The position numbers and the translations under genes were made by a program. Shown here one piece after another: positions 10,210-21,890 of a stretch of 64,000 nucleotides of DNA; the first letter of the stretch is position 1; every line of letters starts with the position of its first letter. The notes under the pieces were generated by a model. It did not search any database. It saw nothing but the letters and a program-made list of their open reading frames with translations, and had not been told where the DNA came from. Source of the DNA: Duffyella gerundensis (GTDB taxonomy: Bacteria > Pseudomonadota > Gammaproteobacteria > Enterobacterales > Enterobacteriaceae); assembly GCF_001517405.1 (NCBI RefSeq), contig NZ_LN907827.1, forward strand, positions 2,486,587-2,550,586, given 5' to 3'.

Positions 10210-11259
<1,050 letters not shown>

Positions 11260-14200
11260 TTAATCAAAGAGTTTTTTAACAAGATTTTCAGCACTTTGCC
11301 CCCAACTTAACCAACGAATCTTAGCTGAATCAGGATGTGCATTTTTTTTGAAGAGTTCGATCCACTCTTCAATGGCGCGAGCTAATGCTTCAGGCCGATT
11401 GGATTTGAAATAAAACGCGCCTTCACCCGCGACTTCACGAAGCACCGGTATATCACGTGAGATTAGCGGCTTATTATGCTGAGAAGCTTCAATTAACGGA
11501 AGACCAAATCCTTCATCTTCAGAAGGATATAGTAAGCAATCAGCATTCTGATAGAGCTCGCTTAGTAATTCATCACTGGCATTGTCAAACCAAAAAAGTT
11601 TTTCATTCAAAAGTGGATGGTTATTGATCGTATATACAATCTCAGGAATAGTACGCCTTGCTTCATCTGGTAACCCCTTCCATCCCTCTTTACCAACAAT
11701 AACCAAGTGGGATTTATTGCCCGCCGCCCAAAGCTTGTCGAAAGCAGCAATAGCCTGTAAATGTCCTTTTCGTGGTTCAAGTGTACCGACCATCAGAAAG
11801 GATTGATTTTGTTTAATCAGATTAACCCTGTCAAGATCATGCGCACTAATTCCTCCTGAAGGTATAGTTGAAGAAATATCTGCGCCATGATGAGAATATT
11901 CCATCACTAATCGAGGATTGTTCAGATTGTTAGCTGCAATATATTTTTTGAGTTCATTAACTACAGCCTCTGTAACACAGACGATTTTATCGGAGTACTC
12001 AGTAAGAATGTTAAGCCAAGCTGAAAAGTTTTCATTACTTCCAGGAGGAAAAAAATGATTTTTTGTGACTGGCAAAATATCATGAATCATAAACGTGATA
12101 TTAACATTGTTTTTTAAAAGATAATCGTAAAATCCTGATTTTTGAGCATCTATAACCAGATCACAAGCTAGCTCAGAAGAAAAATAAACATCATCCGGAT
12201 GAAAATCGATACACCGGTCAAAATCAATGTATGGTGCAATCCCCGGATAAAGTTTTTTCATAAAGCCATTAGCTTCTCGCAAAGTGTAACCGCTTTGTTC
12301 TTTACTGAGATAAACAGGCACTACACTAAAACGATTATCTGAAAGTTTAATCAATTCTATTAAAAGCGCTCGGGTGACACGTTCAATACCAGTCCATAAA
12401 TCTGAATCTTTTATAAGGGAAACATCAAAGAATATCTTTCTTGTTGATTTTAGGCGAGGGAAATTATTAGCCAGTAGGCTGGCATAGCGCTCAAACTCAC
12501 TTCCCTGAATGTCAAGTTTATTGATTATGTAATTAACGTTAACATTAATCTCACTATACGCTGCTTCAATGTGATTAAAACAGGCTTCTGCACAATTTTC
12601 AGGACTGTGTTCTGAAGAAATATAATTATGCGCATTCTTACCCAGCACTTCTCTAAATTGTTTATTCTTGCACAATTTATCGATGGCACTGATCAGGTCG
12701 CTTATTACGAAGTCATCAGCAAGTTTAATAACCCGATCATTTGGTAGTTCAGCCATTGAACCATTAGCATTAACAATAGTAGCTAAACCATAGTTCATGC
12801 AATCTAAAACAGCTGCAGAGGTTTCACCTCGTGATAAAGCACGAAGCTGAACACCTATGTCCGCAGCAATTAAATACTGTCGATAAAGAGTATCAGATGC
12901 CCACCCTGTAATCTCAATAACAGACTCAAGATGGTGCTCTCTAATCAGTGCATCAACAGTCTTTTTATAGTTCCCGCCAAGCTCACCGACGAAAACCATT
13001 TTAATTTTTTCTTTTGGCTCTTTCGGTAAAGCGCCTAATGCCTCAATGAGCATATGGTTGAGTTTAGAGCTATCAAGAATACCAAAAGAGCAAATTAGTA
13101 TAGTTTCATCTGAAATATTAAGATCATTTCTGACTTCCTTTTTATCCAGAGAAATGGGCGCAGCACGTAACAAGGGGATATGTTCCCAGTCAAGTTCTCG
13201 ACTATTAGAATACCATTTTTTTGCTAATTTCCTCGAGTGATCTGAATGCACAATGATTGCTGTAGCATTGCTCAACACATTGAAATTAGATGGGTATTGA
13301 TACATTATCTTTTCATCGTCACCGATTTCTGCTCTTTGAATGAGAGCACTGTAACCATGAGAAGAAAGTAACTGTTCGCTCCATAGGCGCTCATGACCTG
13401 CAAGAGTTTCTTTATAACGAAAATAATTACTAAGGTAAAAATCATGCATGCAAACGATGCCAGGGTAGATCTCCAATATTTCATGCATATAATCATGAAA
13501 TATAGAATTACCCATTTGATAAATTATACGTTCATAAGTATCTGCCGTATTTAGAAAATCCTTTGTATTAATGACACGATAGTTTTCTTGATCTGTAATA
13601 TCGGATTGCCTCTCATCAACTACTACATCAATATCATAATATTTTGATAAGGCTGGAAGCAACTCTTCACTATAAAGAGAAATCCCTGAGCGCGCTGGAC
13701 TAAGAGGAGTAAAAAATGCCAACTTTTTATTGAGAGAACGAATACGATCTGGTCGGCCGATTTTTCTTCTTTCAACGATTTCTTCAAGGGCACTGAGTGC
13801 GACTGCAGCAGAATTTTCCCAAGAAAAGGCCTGAGCTCGTAGCAGACCTTTTTCTTTTAAGGAAGCATACAGAGATTCATTTGTAAGTACATGGGTAATT
13901 TTATCTTTGATATCTGTCACACTATGAGGGTCAAACAACGCCTCTTCAATTCCAATTACTTCTGGTAAACTTGTATTACCTGCACCAATAACAACTGCAC
14001 CACAGGCCAAAGCTTCAAGAGCTGGAAGCCCAAATCCTTCATGCCAGCTAGGAAATACAAAGAGCTTACACATGTTATAAAGGTGTACCAACTCTTCATC
14101 AGAGACATAGCCGGTCAGGATCATCGACATTTGCTCTAATCTGCATTTACGCGCATGATTATTGAGATTATCAATGTCGAACTGTGATAGCTTTCCAGCT

Positions 14201-14988
14201 AAAACAAAATCATAAGTATTACGTATTTCAATAGGAAGCTCGCTCAAAGCTTTAATAAGGGTAGGCAGATTTTTACGTTCATCCGCTCCTCCTGAATACA
14301 TAATAAAAGGTTTATTTAATTTAAACTTAACCTTCAAACTTCTAACTTGATCCGAGTTCAGTGCTGTAACCTTGAATATATCATCACATGCCGTGGAAAC
14401 ATTTATAATATCATTGGCCTTCTCTTTGAAATATTCCTGCCCCTCAGCTTTAGAAAATTCAGAGATGGCCAGTAACTTTTCACATGCCTGCAAATAAGAA
14501 ATTTTATCAAGATAAAATTTCTTATAGTTGGGGTTAGGATCCAGATACTGAGTAGGATTATGTAAAGGGATCAAGTCATAAAGTGTTGTGACAACCGGTG
14601 TAACATTATCAAATTCATTTACACTTAATACACTGTCATCTTGATAACCTTCGAACATGGTTGGCACATAGATAACATCAGGCTTATGGCTTTTAAAAAA
14701 AGCCTCACGGATAATTTTTGCATTAGTATTATTATTATGATTGCCAGGTTGTTCAAATGCACAAGGACCAACTGGATACCAGAATTTGATAGCACGTCTT
14801 CCTACCAGTGGAGTAAACTCATTTACAATATCTTTGACTGGAAAAGCGCCATTCCCTATCAAAATGACTTCATATTTTTTACTAAATGCCAGTTTAACCA
14901 AAGATTTAATTATAGCTCGGGTATATCTACCAATACCTCTAAAGCGGCTTTCAGACTGCAACCCTTGCATATCAATTGCTATGCGCAT
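11260..14988 (-). CDS. Triple-domain GT4 glycosyltransferase (WbdA-like O-chain polymerase)
   Basis: A 1242-residue protein with three GT-B modules, at roughly 1-410, 420-815 and 850-1242. Module 1 has the EX7E motif HEGFGLPALEAL (E317/E325) after SGGADERKNLPTL. Module 3 has DEGFGLPLIEAS (E1159/E1167) after GTLEPRKGHL. Module 2 has RGETSAAVLDCMNYG, in which the second Glu is replaced. This layout matches multi-domain mannan polymerases such as WbdA of E. coli O8/O9, and it occupies the wbdA position. It probably builds the repeating unit from GDP-mannose and/or GDP-D-rhamnose on the cytoplasmic face. A TTG precedes the ATG at 14988. I chose the ATG because AGGGAGCG lies just upstream and it overlaps the stop before it (TGATG). 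Codons are AT-rich. Confidence 0.85.
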   Translation of the reverse strand: MRIAIDMQGLQSESRFRGIGRYTRAIIKSLVKLAFSKKYEVILIGNGAFPVKDIVNEFTPLVGRRAIKFWYPVGPCAFEQPGNHNNNTNAKIIREAFFKSHKPDVIYVPTMFEGYQDDSVLSVNEFDNVTPVVTTLYDLIPLHNPTQYLDPNPNYKKFYLDKISYLQACEKLLAISEFSKAEGQEYFKEKANDIINVSTACDDIFKVTALNSDQVRSLKVKFKLNKPFIMYSGGADERKNLPTLIKALSELPIEIRNTYDFVLAGKLSQFDIDNLNNHARKCRLEQMSMILTGYVSDEELVHLYNMCKLFVFPSWHEGFGLPALEALACGAVVIGAGNTSLPEVIGIEEALFDPHSVTDIKDKITHVLTNESLYASLKEKGLLRAQAFSWENSAAVALSALEEIVERRKIGRPDRIRSLNKKLAFFTPLSPARSGISLYSEELLPALSKYYDIDVVVDERQSDITDQENYRVINTKDFLNTADTYERIIYQMGNSIFHDYMHEILEIYPGIVCMHDFYLSNYFRYKETLAGHERLWSEQLLSSHGYSALIQRAEIGDDEKIMYQYPSNFNVLSNATAIIVHSDHSRKLAKKWYSNSRELDWEHIPLLRAAPISLDKKEVRNDLNISDETILICSFGILDSSKLNHMLIEALGALPKEPKEKIKMVFVGELGGNYKKTVDALIREHHLESVIEITGWASDTLYRQYLIAADIGVQLRALSRGETSAAVLDCMNYGLATIVNANGSMAELPNDRVIKLADDFVISDLISAIDKLCKNKQFREVLGKNAHNYISSEHSPENCAEACFNHIEAAYSEINVNVNYIINKLDIQGSEFERYASLLANNFPRLKSTRKIFFDVSLIKDSDLWTGIERVTRALLIELIKLSDNRFSVVPVYLSKEQSGYTLREANGFMKKLYPGIAPYIDFDRCIDFHPDDVYFSSELACDLVIDAQKSGFYDYLLKNNVNITFMIHDILPVTKNHFFPPGSNENFSAWLNILTEYSDKIVCVTEAVVNELKKYIAANNLNNPRLVMEYSHHGADISSTIPSGGISAHDLDRVNLIKQNQSFLMVGTLEPRKGHLQAIAAFDKLWAAGNKSHLVIVGKEGWKGLPDEARRTIPEIVYTINNHPLLNEKLFWFDNASDELLSELYQNADCLLYPSEDEGFGLPLIEASQHNKPLISRDIPVLREVAGEGAFYFKSNRPEALARAIEEWIELFKKNAHPDSAKIRWLSWGQSAENLVKKLFD

Positions 14989-16742
14989 CAATCGCTCCCT
15001 TTCTGATTTTTAAGCATCTTAATTTTTTTGATATTGGTAACTGTATCCCTGGACATATGATTTTCATCTGAAACGTTAATAATTAACGATGAAGCTACGA
15101 CATTTGAATTATTTAAATAAATTGCTTTTAACTTACCGTAAAGGCCTGTCTTTTTAGCCACAACGATTAAAATTCGCCTGAATTGATAATTTGCAAGCAA
15201 CTTTCTGGCAGAGGGCATCGCTAAAGAAATAATTCTGCGCTTGAAAGGGATTAGTATTTTTTCACTAGCGTTCAGGCTATTAATAAACCTTAATGGCTTC
15301 GTCAATCGCCATGACTTACTTGAATATATATTTTCAAGTACGTGCTGATGTCTCGATAATTCGTCCGCAAAGTTCTTGTTATTTTTTATTACCTTATTTA
15401 AATCGTTTTGCAATTTTATTAAATTATCTTTAAGTAAATTAATCTCTTGTGACTTTCTGGTATTAACCTGAAGTAAATTATTCTTCAGTTCTTTTATTTC
15501 AGTGCAAAGCAAATTTTCGCTTTCAACAAACTGTAAATTCAAGTTTCTGAAAAATATATTTTCAAGCTCAACCGGGATCTTAGCGGCAAGAATGTTTGTC
15601 TTATTCCAACCATGCTTTAAATTAAGGTAATAGTACAGGTGTTTTTCTGCAATACTATCTTCATCAGGTTGCGTGATGCGCCAATCATAATAATCAATTT
15701 TAAAAAGAAAATCAAAAGGGACCAGATAATGAAGCAATGCAAACCTAAGGGCATAAACAAAGCCCTCACTTTGGTAATTAATAAATGAGAATGGTGAATC
15801 ACCTAATATTTCTCCAGGCTTACCCCATAACAGTGCCTCGAAACCCACACTCGAATTAATAGTGATTATTTTTTTACATGATGCTATGAATTCTTGGGGT
15901 GTGAGATCTTCACTTCCACTATCTATATCTTTATAGTCAATACGTCCGTAAGGATGTTTACGAACCGAAACTTTTTCTGCTTGACTTTTTGCGTAGTTTA
16001 TAACCTCTAGATTATTAAATCCATTACTATAAGCAATTATATTAGAGTCATCCTCTACTTGAAGAGGAACACCAATTTCGTACTCATCAAAATTACGCAC
16101 GGGTTTTTGGTCTTTAATAAAAAGACTTAATAACGCTACACGCCCGAAATCAGTATATTTATCATTTTTTGCTTCATAATTTTCAAACCGTCGTGCGGCC
16201 TCAGTGTTACCGTTGACACCGCTAAAATCAAAATAACATGTTGGTAAATAAACAGGTTCTCTTAAAGGGCCAAGCTCATTATGAATGACAGGGATTTGAT
16301 ATCTATTAGCAATTTCCTTAACAGATGGGCAATTAGCCCATAATACTACTGCTTTTATATTAAATTCTTTTTTTATTCTAATTAGCTCAGCTTCAAATAA
16401 ATTCATCAATGGTTCATACTCTTGCGTGAGAATATGCTCCCACACCAGATTCTTTGACTTTAACTTATGTTGCAGATTTGAAAAAACATCACTAGTCCAG
16501 ATAATTTTATGTAACTTCCTCAACTCCTCATTTTCCGGTAATGAAGTGTTAAAGCCAGCCAGCCAATTATCTGGTAAATGCGAAGGCACATCCTGAAATA
16601 TCTGCTCATGTCCAATATGAATAGCGTCATCACATGGGAAACGCTTAACACTTAGGTAAAAAGCGGTCAGAAATGTCTCATAGGAATATTTGACATCATA
16701 AGGTAGCCAAAAAAATAGATATCGTGATTTCTTACTTGCCAT
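14988..16742 (-). CDS. Putative O-chain terminator: KpsC/KpsS-like (possibly GT99 Kdo-transferase-like) domain + coiled coil
   Basis: A 584-residue protein lying where wbdD sits in O9a-type clusters, but without methyltransferase or kinase motifs. The N-terminal ~385 residues have HNELGP (Glu156), KHPYGRID (His263-Pro264) and INSSVGFEALLWGKP (about 295-309). The HP and NSSxGxEALxxGKP patterns are typical of capsule Kdo transferases KpsC/KpsS and the related WbbB (GT99) family. Residues ~402-472 are rich in Leu, Asn, Lys and Glu heptads and look like a coiled coil. They are followed by SSKSWRLTKPLR and a basic C-terminus that may bind the membrane. I infer a chain-terminating transferase, perhaps adding β-Kdo, with a coiled-coil ruler. 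The frame starts with ATG at 16751. GAGGTG spacing favours the ATG at 16742. Confidence 0.6.
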   Translation of the reverse strand: MASKKSRYLFFWLPYDVKYSYETFLTAFYLSVKRFPCDDAIHIGHEQIFQDVPSHLPDNWLAGFNTSLPENEELRKLHKIIWTSDVFSNLQHKLKSKNLVWEHILTQEYEPLMNLFEAELIRIKKEFNIKAVVLWANCPSVKEIANRYQIPVIHNELGPLREPVYLPTCYFDFSGVNGNTEAARRFENYEAKNDKYTDFGRVALLSLFIKDQKPVRNFDEYEIGVPLQVEDDSNIIAYSNGFNNLEVINYAKSQAEKVSVRKHPYGRIDYKDIDSGSEDLTPQEFIASCKKIITINSSVGFEALLWGKPGEILGDSPFSFINYQSEGFVYALRFALLHYLVPFDFLFKIDYYDWRITQPDEDSIAEKHLYYYLNLKHGWNKTNILAAKIPVELENIFFRNLNLQFVESENLLCTEIKELKNNLLQVNTRKSQEINLLKDNLIKLQNDLNKVIKNNKNFADELSRHQHVLENIYSSKSWRLTKPLRFINSLNASEKILIPFKRRIISLAMPSARKLLANYQFRRILIVVAKKTGLYGKLKAIYLNNSNVVASSLIINVSDENHMSRDTVTNIKKIKMLKNQKGSD

Positions 16743-16797
16743 TACTAACATTCACCTCGTGGGATTAACGCGCATTTCATGAAAATTTCCAACTATT

Positions 16798-18084
16798 TTA
16801 CTTTTTCACAACTTTCATTTCTGCAGGAATATATAGCATGCCACCAAAGTTCTCTTTAAGAAGTTCAACAGGTGTATTAACTGTGAAAACTTTAACGCAG
16901 AAAATACGATCATAAAAGTCCGATGAATAGGGTTCAGGTTTGATTCCAATGTCGATTCGATATTCTCCCATATAAAAAGGAATAACAAATTCCCAGCTCA
17001 TTATAACGTGATCACCTGCCTTAAGACTTTCAAGGCGAGTACCGTAATAGTTTGAATTCATGCTTAATACAGGAAATCCATTTTTATCACCTATAAGCAT
17101 GCCAACACAGGCTTCAGCAGGGACATCTCTATTGCATCGAATTACGGCCTGAACGGTAACTTTATCTTTGGCGTAAAGGGTAGCAATCTCTTTTCCCTCT
17201 GCGTTTAACATTTTGAAATCGAGAAATTCTAAATCCAGGCTTCCAGCATTTTCCTGCAGCGAATTTTGGCGAAGATTATGATTGACCGTAATATCAGGAT
17301 CCAATTTATGATTAACAATTAATCCAGTATCTTCTTGCTCTTTAATTGAAATTTTGTTTTCAACGAGGGAATTCTGGTAGAGATCACAAACTTTTGCAGC
17401 TGAACCAAAAGCTTTTACTTCTCCCTCAGCAATATAAACAGCACGAGAGCAAAACTGCCTGACTTGGAAAAGTGCATGGCTGACAAAAAGAATAGTTACG
17501 TTATCTTCAAGCATCTTATTCATGCGCTGCATGCATTTGGCTTGAAAAGCTAAATCGCCCACGCTCAATGCTTCATCGACAATTAATATATCAGCTTGAA
17601 CGGCTGTTGCTACGGAAAATGCCACACGGGCTTGCATACCACTTGAATATGTCCGCACAGGAGAATCGAAGTACTCTCCTATGCCTGCAAAATTTTCAAC
17701 ATCACGTATGACTTCATCCATGTCATCTTCTGTTATACCCAAAAGTTGACCTGCGATAATCGCGTTTTGACGCCCAGTAAAATCTGGGTGGAATCCCATT
17801 CCTAACTCAAGTAGTGCGGCAATACGCCCTTGTGATTTTACTTGGCCTGATGTTGCAGCAGTCGTACCTGTAATAATTTTTAGTAACGTACTTTTCCCTG
17901 CGCCATTTACACCGATAATACCTACAGCTTCACCTTTTTCAATTTCGAAAGAGATATCCTTTAAAACACACTTTTCGTGAAAACGATTTTTTTTACTAGG
18001 TAATATCCACTCCAGCAAGCGATCTATTTTTCGCGGGTACTGTTTATAACTCTTACTGACGTTTTCAACTTTTATGCTGTACAT
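16798..18084 (-). CDS. wzt: O-antigen ABC transporter ATP-binding protein with C-terminal glycan-recognition domain
   Basis: The ATPase half of the Wzm-Wzt exporter, which flips the finished undecaprenyl-PP-linked O chain. The 428 residues include Walker A GVNGAGKST (58-66), signature YSSGMQARVAFS (from 146), Walker B ILIVDE (166-171) and the switch His in FVSHAL. After ~245 comes an additional domain of about 180 residues (Wzt_C type), absent from short Wzt proteins. In O9a and O12 systems this domain binds the capped non-reducing end, so export depends on termination. Its presence next to a putative terminator supports that model here. Its ATG overlaps the wzm stop (TAATG). Confidence 0.93.
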   Translation of the reverse strand: MYSIKVENVSKSYKQYPRKIDRLLEWILPSKKNRFHEKCVLKDISFEIEKGEAVGIIGVNGAGKSTLLKIITGTTAATSGQVKSQGRIAALLELGMGFHPDFTGRQNAIIAGQLLGITEDDMDEVIRDVENFAGIGEYFDSPVRTYSSGMQARVAFSVATAVQADILIVDEALSVGDLAFQAKCMQRMNKMLEDNVTILFVSHALFQVRQFCSRAVYIAEGEVKAFGSAAKVCDLYQNSLVENKISIKEQEDTGLIVNHKLDPDITVNHNLRQNSLQENAGSLDLEFLDFKMLNAEGKEIATLYAKDKVTVQAVIRCNRDVPAEACVGMLIGDKNGFPVLSMNSNYYGTRLESLKAGDHVIMSWEFVIPFYMGEYRIDIGIKPEPYSSDFYDRIFCVKVFTVNTPVELLKENFGGMLYIPAEMKVVKK

Positions 18085-18878
18085 TATAATTCATCCACCA
18101 TATCTGCCGCATGTTTCCGGAAGAGATAAAGCCCCAACCCACAAAAAATTATTGCTAGAGCAATAACCCATTTCATGGCAAAAAAGTCTGGCATTGTGTT
18201 ATGCACGAAAACCTCATGATAACCATTAATGATAGACGTCATTGGGTTATAACTTAGCCATCCCTGAGCCCAGACAGGTAGAGTAGTATAGACGTAGACT
18301 ACAGGCGTAAACCAAAACCAGAACTGGAGCAGAACCGTGACAAATTGCCCTACGTCGCGGAAGAAAACATTTAGTACACCTAGTGTAATTCCAAGGCCAC
18401 TGGCGAACAACACCTGAACTATCAACACAGGAATAATAAACAGGATGTTAAATCCAGGAAAATTGCCCGTCACCGCCAGGAAAAAGATAAACAGTGAAAA
18501 TATTATCAAAAAGTTCATTATGCATGACAATATTATTATTACAGGCAAACAAATCCTTGGGAAAGTAACCTTTTTTAACAGATTTGCATTTTCAATAAAT
18601 ACAACCTGCATTCTGGATAAGATTTCAGCAAATAAACCCCAGGTAAGAATGCCTGAGCACAAATATATACTATAAGCAAATGGGCCTGTTGACTGAGGCA
18701 ATCTAGCTTGCATGAGTTGTGAAAAGATTACAGTGTAAACAGTTATCATGGCGAGGGGCTGTAAAACTAACCATGCAGCCCCTAGTATGCTCATCTGGTA
18801 GCGAGACTGAAAATCTCTTTTTACGCTACTCCATATAAAACCACGATATTTTAATATCGCTAAGAGTATATCTTTCAC
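18084..18878 (-). CDS. wzm: O-antigen ABC transporter permease
   Basis: The membrane half of the polysaccharide exporter (ABC-2 type). The 264 residues contain about six hydrophobic segments, the N-terminal amphipathic [32 protein letters not shown] typical of Wzm/KpsM, and [24 protein letters not shown] in the middle. The start is a GTG at 18878 that overlaps the manB stop (GTGA), which indicates translational coupling. It pairs with Wzt to move the completed chain to the periplasm for WaaL ligation. Confidence 0.93.
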   Translation of the reverse strand: MKDILLAILKYRGFIWSSVKRDFQSRYQMSILGAAWLVLQPLAMITVYTVIFSQLMQARLPQSTGPFAYSIYLCSGILTWGLFAEILSRMQVVFIENANLLKKVTFPRICLPVIIILSCIMNFLIIFSLFIFFLAVTGNFPGFNILFIIPVLIVQVLFASGLGITLGVLNVFFRDVGQFVTVLLQFWFWFTPVVYVYTTLPVWAQGWLSYNPMTSIINGYHEVFVHNTMPDFFAMKWVIALAIIFCGLGLYLFRKHAADMVDEL

Positions 18879-20257
18879 TTATGGACTCCGTTAAGCAAAG
18901 CAAGAATATCTGAAGTTTTCTCATTCATTAGCGCGGAGTTATTTTTAGATTCAACGTTTAATCTTATCAATGGCTCTGTATTTGAAGTTCTTAAATTGAA
19001 ACGCCAGTCTGAAAAATCCATACTAATCCCATCTGTCAAATCTAATACACACTCTTCGCTTAAGTAACATTCTTTAATAATCTCTATTTTTTCTTCCGCA
19101 TTTAAAACTTTAGAATTAATCTCCCCACTACAAGGGAACGCCTTCATCCTTTGCGAAACCAGCCCGGATAACGTTTCACCTTTCACCGCCAGCAGTTCCG
19201 CCACCAGCAGCCATGGAATCATACCGCTGTCGCAGTAAGCGAAGTCACGGAAATAGTGGTGTGCACTCATCTCACCGCCATAAACCGCGTCTTCTTCACG
19301 CATGCGTTCTTTGATAAATGCGTGGCCGGTCTTAGACATTACTGGAACACCACCCGCTTTGGTGACCACATCAATGGTGTTCCAGGTCAGACGCGGGTCA
19401 TGAATGATTTTCGCGCCTGGCTCTTTCTTCAGAAACGCCTCAGCCAGCAGGCCAACGATGTAATAACCCTCAATGAATTCGGCATTCTCATCAAACAGGA
19501 AGCAACGGTCGAAGTCTCCGTCGAACGCAATACCCATATTGGCCTGATGCTCACGTACTGCATCAGAGGTATCTTTACGGCACTCTGGCAGCAGTGGATT
19601 AGGGATGCCGTTCGGGAAAGTTGCGTCAGCCTGGTGGTGTACCTTAATGAAGCTCACCGGCGCATTAGCCTGCTGGAAACGCTTTTCAATCTCATCAATG
19701 ACGTGACCGGCAGCACCATTACCTGAGTTGATCACCAGCTTCATGGGTTTGGTGAAGTTGTTCAGGTCAATATAGCCCATCAAATGATTGATATAGGCAT
19801 CCAGGACTGAGATCTGCTTATAGCTACCACGTTTGCTCTCTTCAACCTGTGCGAAATCGTTAGCTTCAGCCAGTCGCTGAACATCGCGTAGTCCGGTATC
19901 TCCGCTGATGGGACGCGCACCTTCCCGCACTAACTTCATGCCATTATAGTTCATCGGGTTATGGCTGGCGGTCACTTCAATACCGCCATCAATCCCTAAA
20001 TGAAAAGTCGCGAAGTAGATCTCTTCTGTTCCGCTCATACCGATATCCAGCACATCGGTACCTGCATCCCTGAGTCCGTTTGCCAGCGCCAGCTTAAGTG
20101 ATTCACTGGTCTGGCGAACATCGCCACCCACTACAATGGTCTTAGGCCGGATAAATTCGCCATAAGCGCGACCAATGCGGTAAGCAATATCGTCATTGAG
20201 TTCAGTACCCAGCTCACCACGGATGTCATAAGCTTTAAAACAGGTCAGTGCTGCCAT
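18875..20257 (-). CDS. manB: Phosphomannomutase
   Basis: Interconverts mannose 6-phosphate and mannose 1-phosphate, supplying GDP-mannose. The 460 residues include the phosphoserine loop [13 protein letters not shown], the metal loop [11 protein letters not shown], the sugar loop [10 protein letters not shown] and the phosphate-binding [14 protein letters not shown], all typical of phosphohexomutases (also called cpsG or rfbK). The central part is richer in G+C than the last ~60 codons and the wzm gene beyond. This could mark a recombination joint between a conserved manC-manB block and a variable cassette. The ATG at 20257 lies 14 bases after manC. Confidence 0.95.
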   Translation of the reverse strand: MAALTCFKAYDIRGELGTELNDDIAYRIGRAYGEFIRPKTIVVGGDVRQTSESLKLALANGLRDAGTDVLDIGMSGTEEIYFATFHLGIDGGIEVTASHNPMNYNGMKLVREGARPISGDTGLRDVQRLAEANDFAQVEESKRGSYKQISVLDAYINHLMGYIDLNNFTKPMKLVINSGNGAAGHVIDEIEKRFQQANAPVSFIKVHHQADATFPNGIPNPLLPECRKDTSDAVREHQANMGIAFDGDFDRCFLFDENAEFIEGYYIVGLLAEAFLKKEPGAKIIHDPRLTWNTIDVVTKAGGVPVMSKTGHAFIKERMREEDAVYGGEMSAHHYFRDFAYCDSGMIPWLLVAELLAVKGETLSGLVSQRMKAFPCSGEINSKVLNAEEKIEIIKECYLSEECVLDLTDGISMDFSDWRFNLRTSNTEPLIRLNVESKNNSALMNEKTSDILALLNGVHK

Positions 20258-20271
20258 GATCTTGTCTGTCC

Positions 20272-21687
20272 TTACTTACTTGCAAACTGTTGTTTAATCA
20301 AAATGAGGTCATCATCGCCAAGATAGGAACCTGACTGGATTTCCAACAGCTCTAATGGAATTTTGCCTGGGTTTTTTAGCGTGTGAGGATGGCCGATTGG
20401 AATAAAGGTGGACTGATTTTCGGTCAGCAAAACCGTTTTATCCTGAATATTAACTTCTGCTGTTCCGGAAAGAATCACCCAATGCTCGGTTCGGTGGTAA
20501 TGCATTTGTAACTGAAATGCTTCGCCCGGCTTAACCGTGATCCGGTTAACGTTGAAACGTTCTGTCTGTACAACAAGGTCACAACGACCCCATGGCCAGT
20601 AGGTTTCACGGTGGCGGCGATATTCACTACGACATTCATTTTTGAGAAACTCAACAACCCGCTTTACATCCTGTACCTGATCGCGACGCGCAACCAGTAC
20701 GGCATCTTTGGTATTAACAATGACCAGATCCTCTACACCAATGGCCGCAACAAGCTGATCGTCAGTATTGATGTAGCAGTTTTTGGTGTTGTGCAGGAAG
20801 GTATCGCCCTTTAGCGAATTTCCCTGGCTATCTTTGTCATTCACTTCCCACAATGCTGACCATGAACCAACGTCGCTCCAGCCTGCATCAAGTGGAACCA
20901 CAACCGCGGCATCAGTCTGCTCCATTACCGCGTAATCTATGGACTCATCAGGACAGGCAATAAAGTCATCCTTATCGATATTAATAAAATCATTGCCTTC
21001 CTGAACATTAGCCATAGCACGTCGGCACGCTTCAAGAATATCTGGACGGAATTTCTCCAGTTCCTGCAAATAGCGTTTCGCGCGGAACATAAACATGCCG
21101 CTGTTCCAGTAGTATTCGCCTGACTGAATATATTGCTGAGCAGTAGCGAGATTCGGCTTTTCAACGAAACGTTGAACCTTATGCGGCGCTTCGTTTTGTT
21201 CATTCACTTTGTCGCCACGATGAATGTAGCCATAACCGGTTTCAGGCCCCGTTGGCACAATACCAAACGTAACCAGGCTCCCCTGATCAGCATAAGCGGT
21301 GGCAGTGGCAATTGCGCGATGGAAGGCAGCTTTATCATCAATAATATGATCGGCGGCTAATACCAGTAAGATGGGATCATCACCCTGCTCTACAGCGTTC
21401 AGGGCTGCCAGAGCGATAGCGGGAGCAGTATTGCGACCAACAGGCTCAAGAATGATGTTGTGTGAGAGCTTATTAATTTGACGAAGTTGTTCCGCTACGA
21501 GGAAACGATGCTCTTCATTACAAATAACCATTGGCGCACGCACTTCAATCCCTGCCAGGCGGTTCACCGTCTCCTGTAACATTGAGTTTTGACCATGCAA
21601 ACAGATGAACTGCTTAGGGTAAAGCTCTCGTGAAAGTGGCCACAAGCGACTACCGGTTCCACCGGCCATAATAACAGGAAGTAACAT
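20272..21687 (-). CDS. manC: Mannose-1-phosphate guanylyltransferase
   Basis: Makes GDP-mannose from GTP and mannose 1-phosphate. It is the first gene of the O-antigen operon. The N-terminal nucleotidyltransferase domain begins with the [19 protein letters not shown] signature. It also contains FVEKPN and NSGMF. The C-terminal cupin domain ([35 protein letters not shown]) resembles type II phosphomannose isomerases, so the 471-residue length fits the two-domain ManC/CpsB family. The leader upstream carries JUMPStart/ops 79 bases before the ATG, so RfaH-dependent elongation is expected. Confidence 0.95.
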   Translation of the reverse strand: MLLPVIMAGGTGSRLWPLSRELYPKQFICLHGQNSMLQETVNRLAGIEVRAPMVICNEEHRFLVAEQLRQINKLSHNIILEPVGRNTAPAIALAALNAVEQGDDPILLVLAADHIIDDKAAFHRAIATATAYADQGSLVTFGIVPTGPETGYGYIHRGDKVNEQNEAPHKVQRFVEKPNLATAQQYIQSGEYYWNSGMFMFRAKRYLQELEKFRPDILEACRRAMANVQEGNDFINIDKDDFIACPDESIDYAVMEQTDAAVVVPLDAGWSDVGSWSALWEVNDKDSQGNSLKGDTFLHNTKNCYINTDDQLVAAIGVEDLVIVNTKDAVLVARRDQVQDVKRVVEFLKNECRSEYRRHRETYWPWGRCDLVVQTERFNVNRITVKPGEAFQLQMHYHRTEHWVILSGTAEVNIQDKTVLLTENQSTFIPIGHPHTLKNPGKIPLELLEIQSGSYLGDDDLILIKQQFASK

Positions 21688-21765
21688 TCAACAACCCCTA
21701 ACGATTTTTTACACGCCATACCATTTGATGTGTGATTAGTTTTTGCGCGTAATACAAAAATTATC

Positions 21766-21803
21766 CACGCTACCGCCCCTGGCTTTCAGCTGCCAAAACG
21801 CTG
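21766..21803 (-). promoter_or_regulatory. JUMPStart with ops element upstream of manC
   Basis: On the minus strand the sequence CAGCGTTTTGGCAGCTGA is followed by AAGCCAGGGGCGGTAGCGTG. The last 12 bases (21766-21777) match the ops consensus GGCGGTAGCGTN, where RfaH is loaded onto paused RNA polymerase. The element is 79 bases from the ATG of manC, as in other O-antigen operons. Confidence 0.93.
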
Positions 21804-21890
21804 TTTTTAACTCTTACTCGTTCCCAAAAGCGCTCTGCTGTTTGGTTTTTAAGCGAAATTTAATGTGTAAACCAGAGCAAATACTACAGA

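Noticed and set aside
19256..19726. 156-codon plus-strand frame inside manB
   Set aside because: Lies wholly opposite conserved phosphomannomutase motifs and has no family features.
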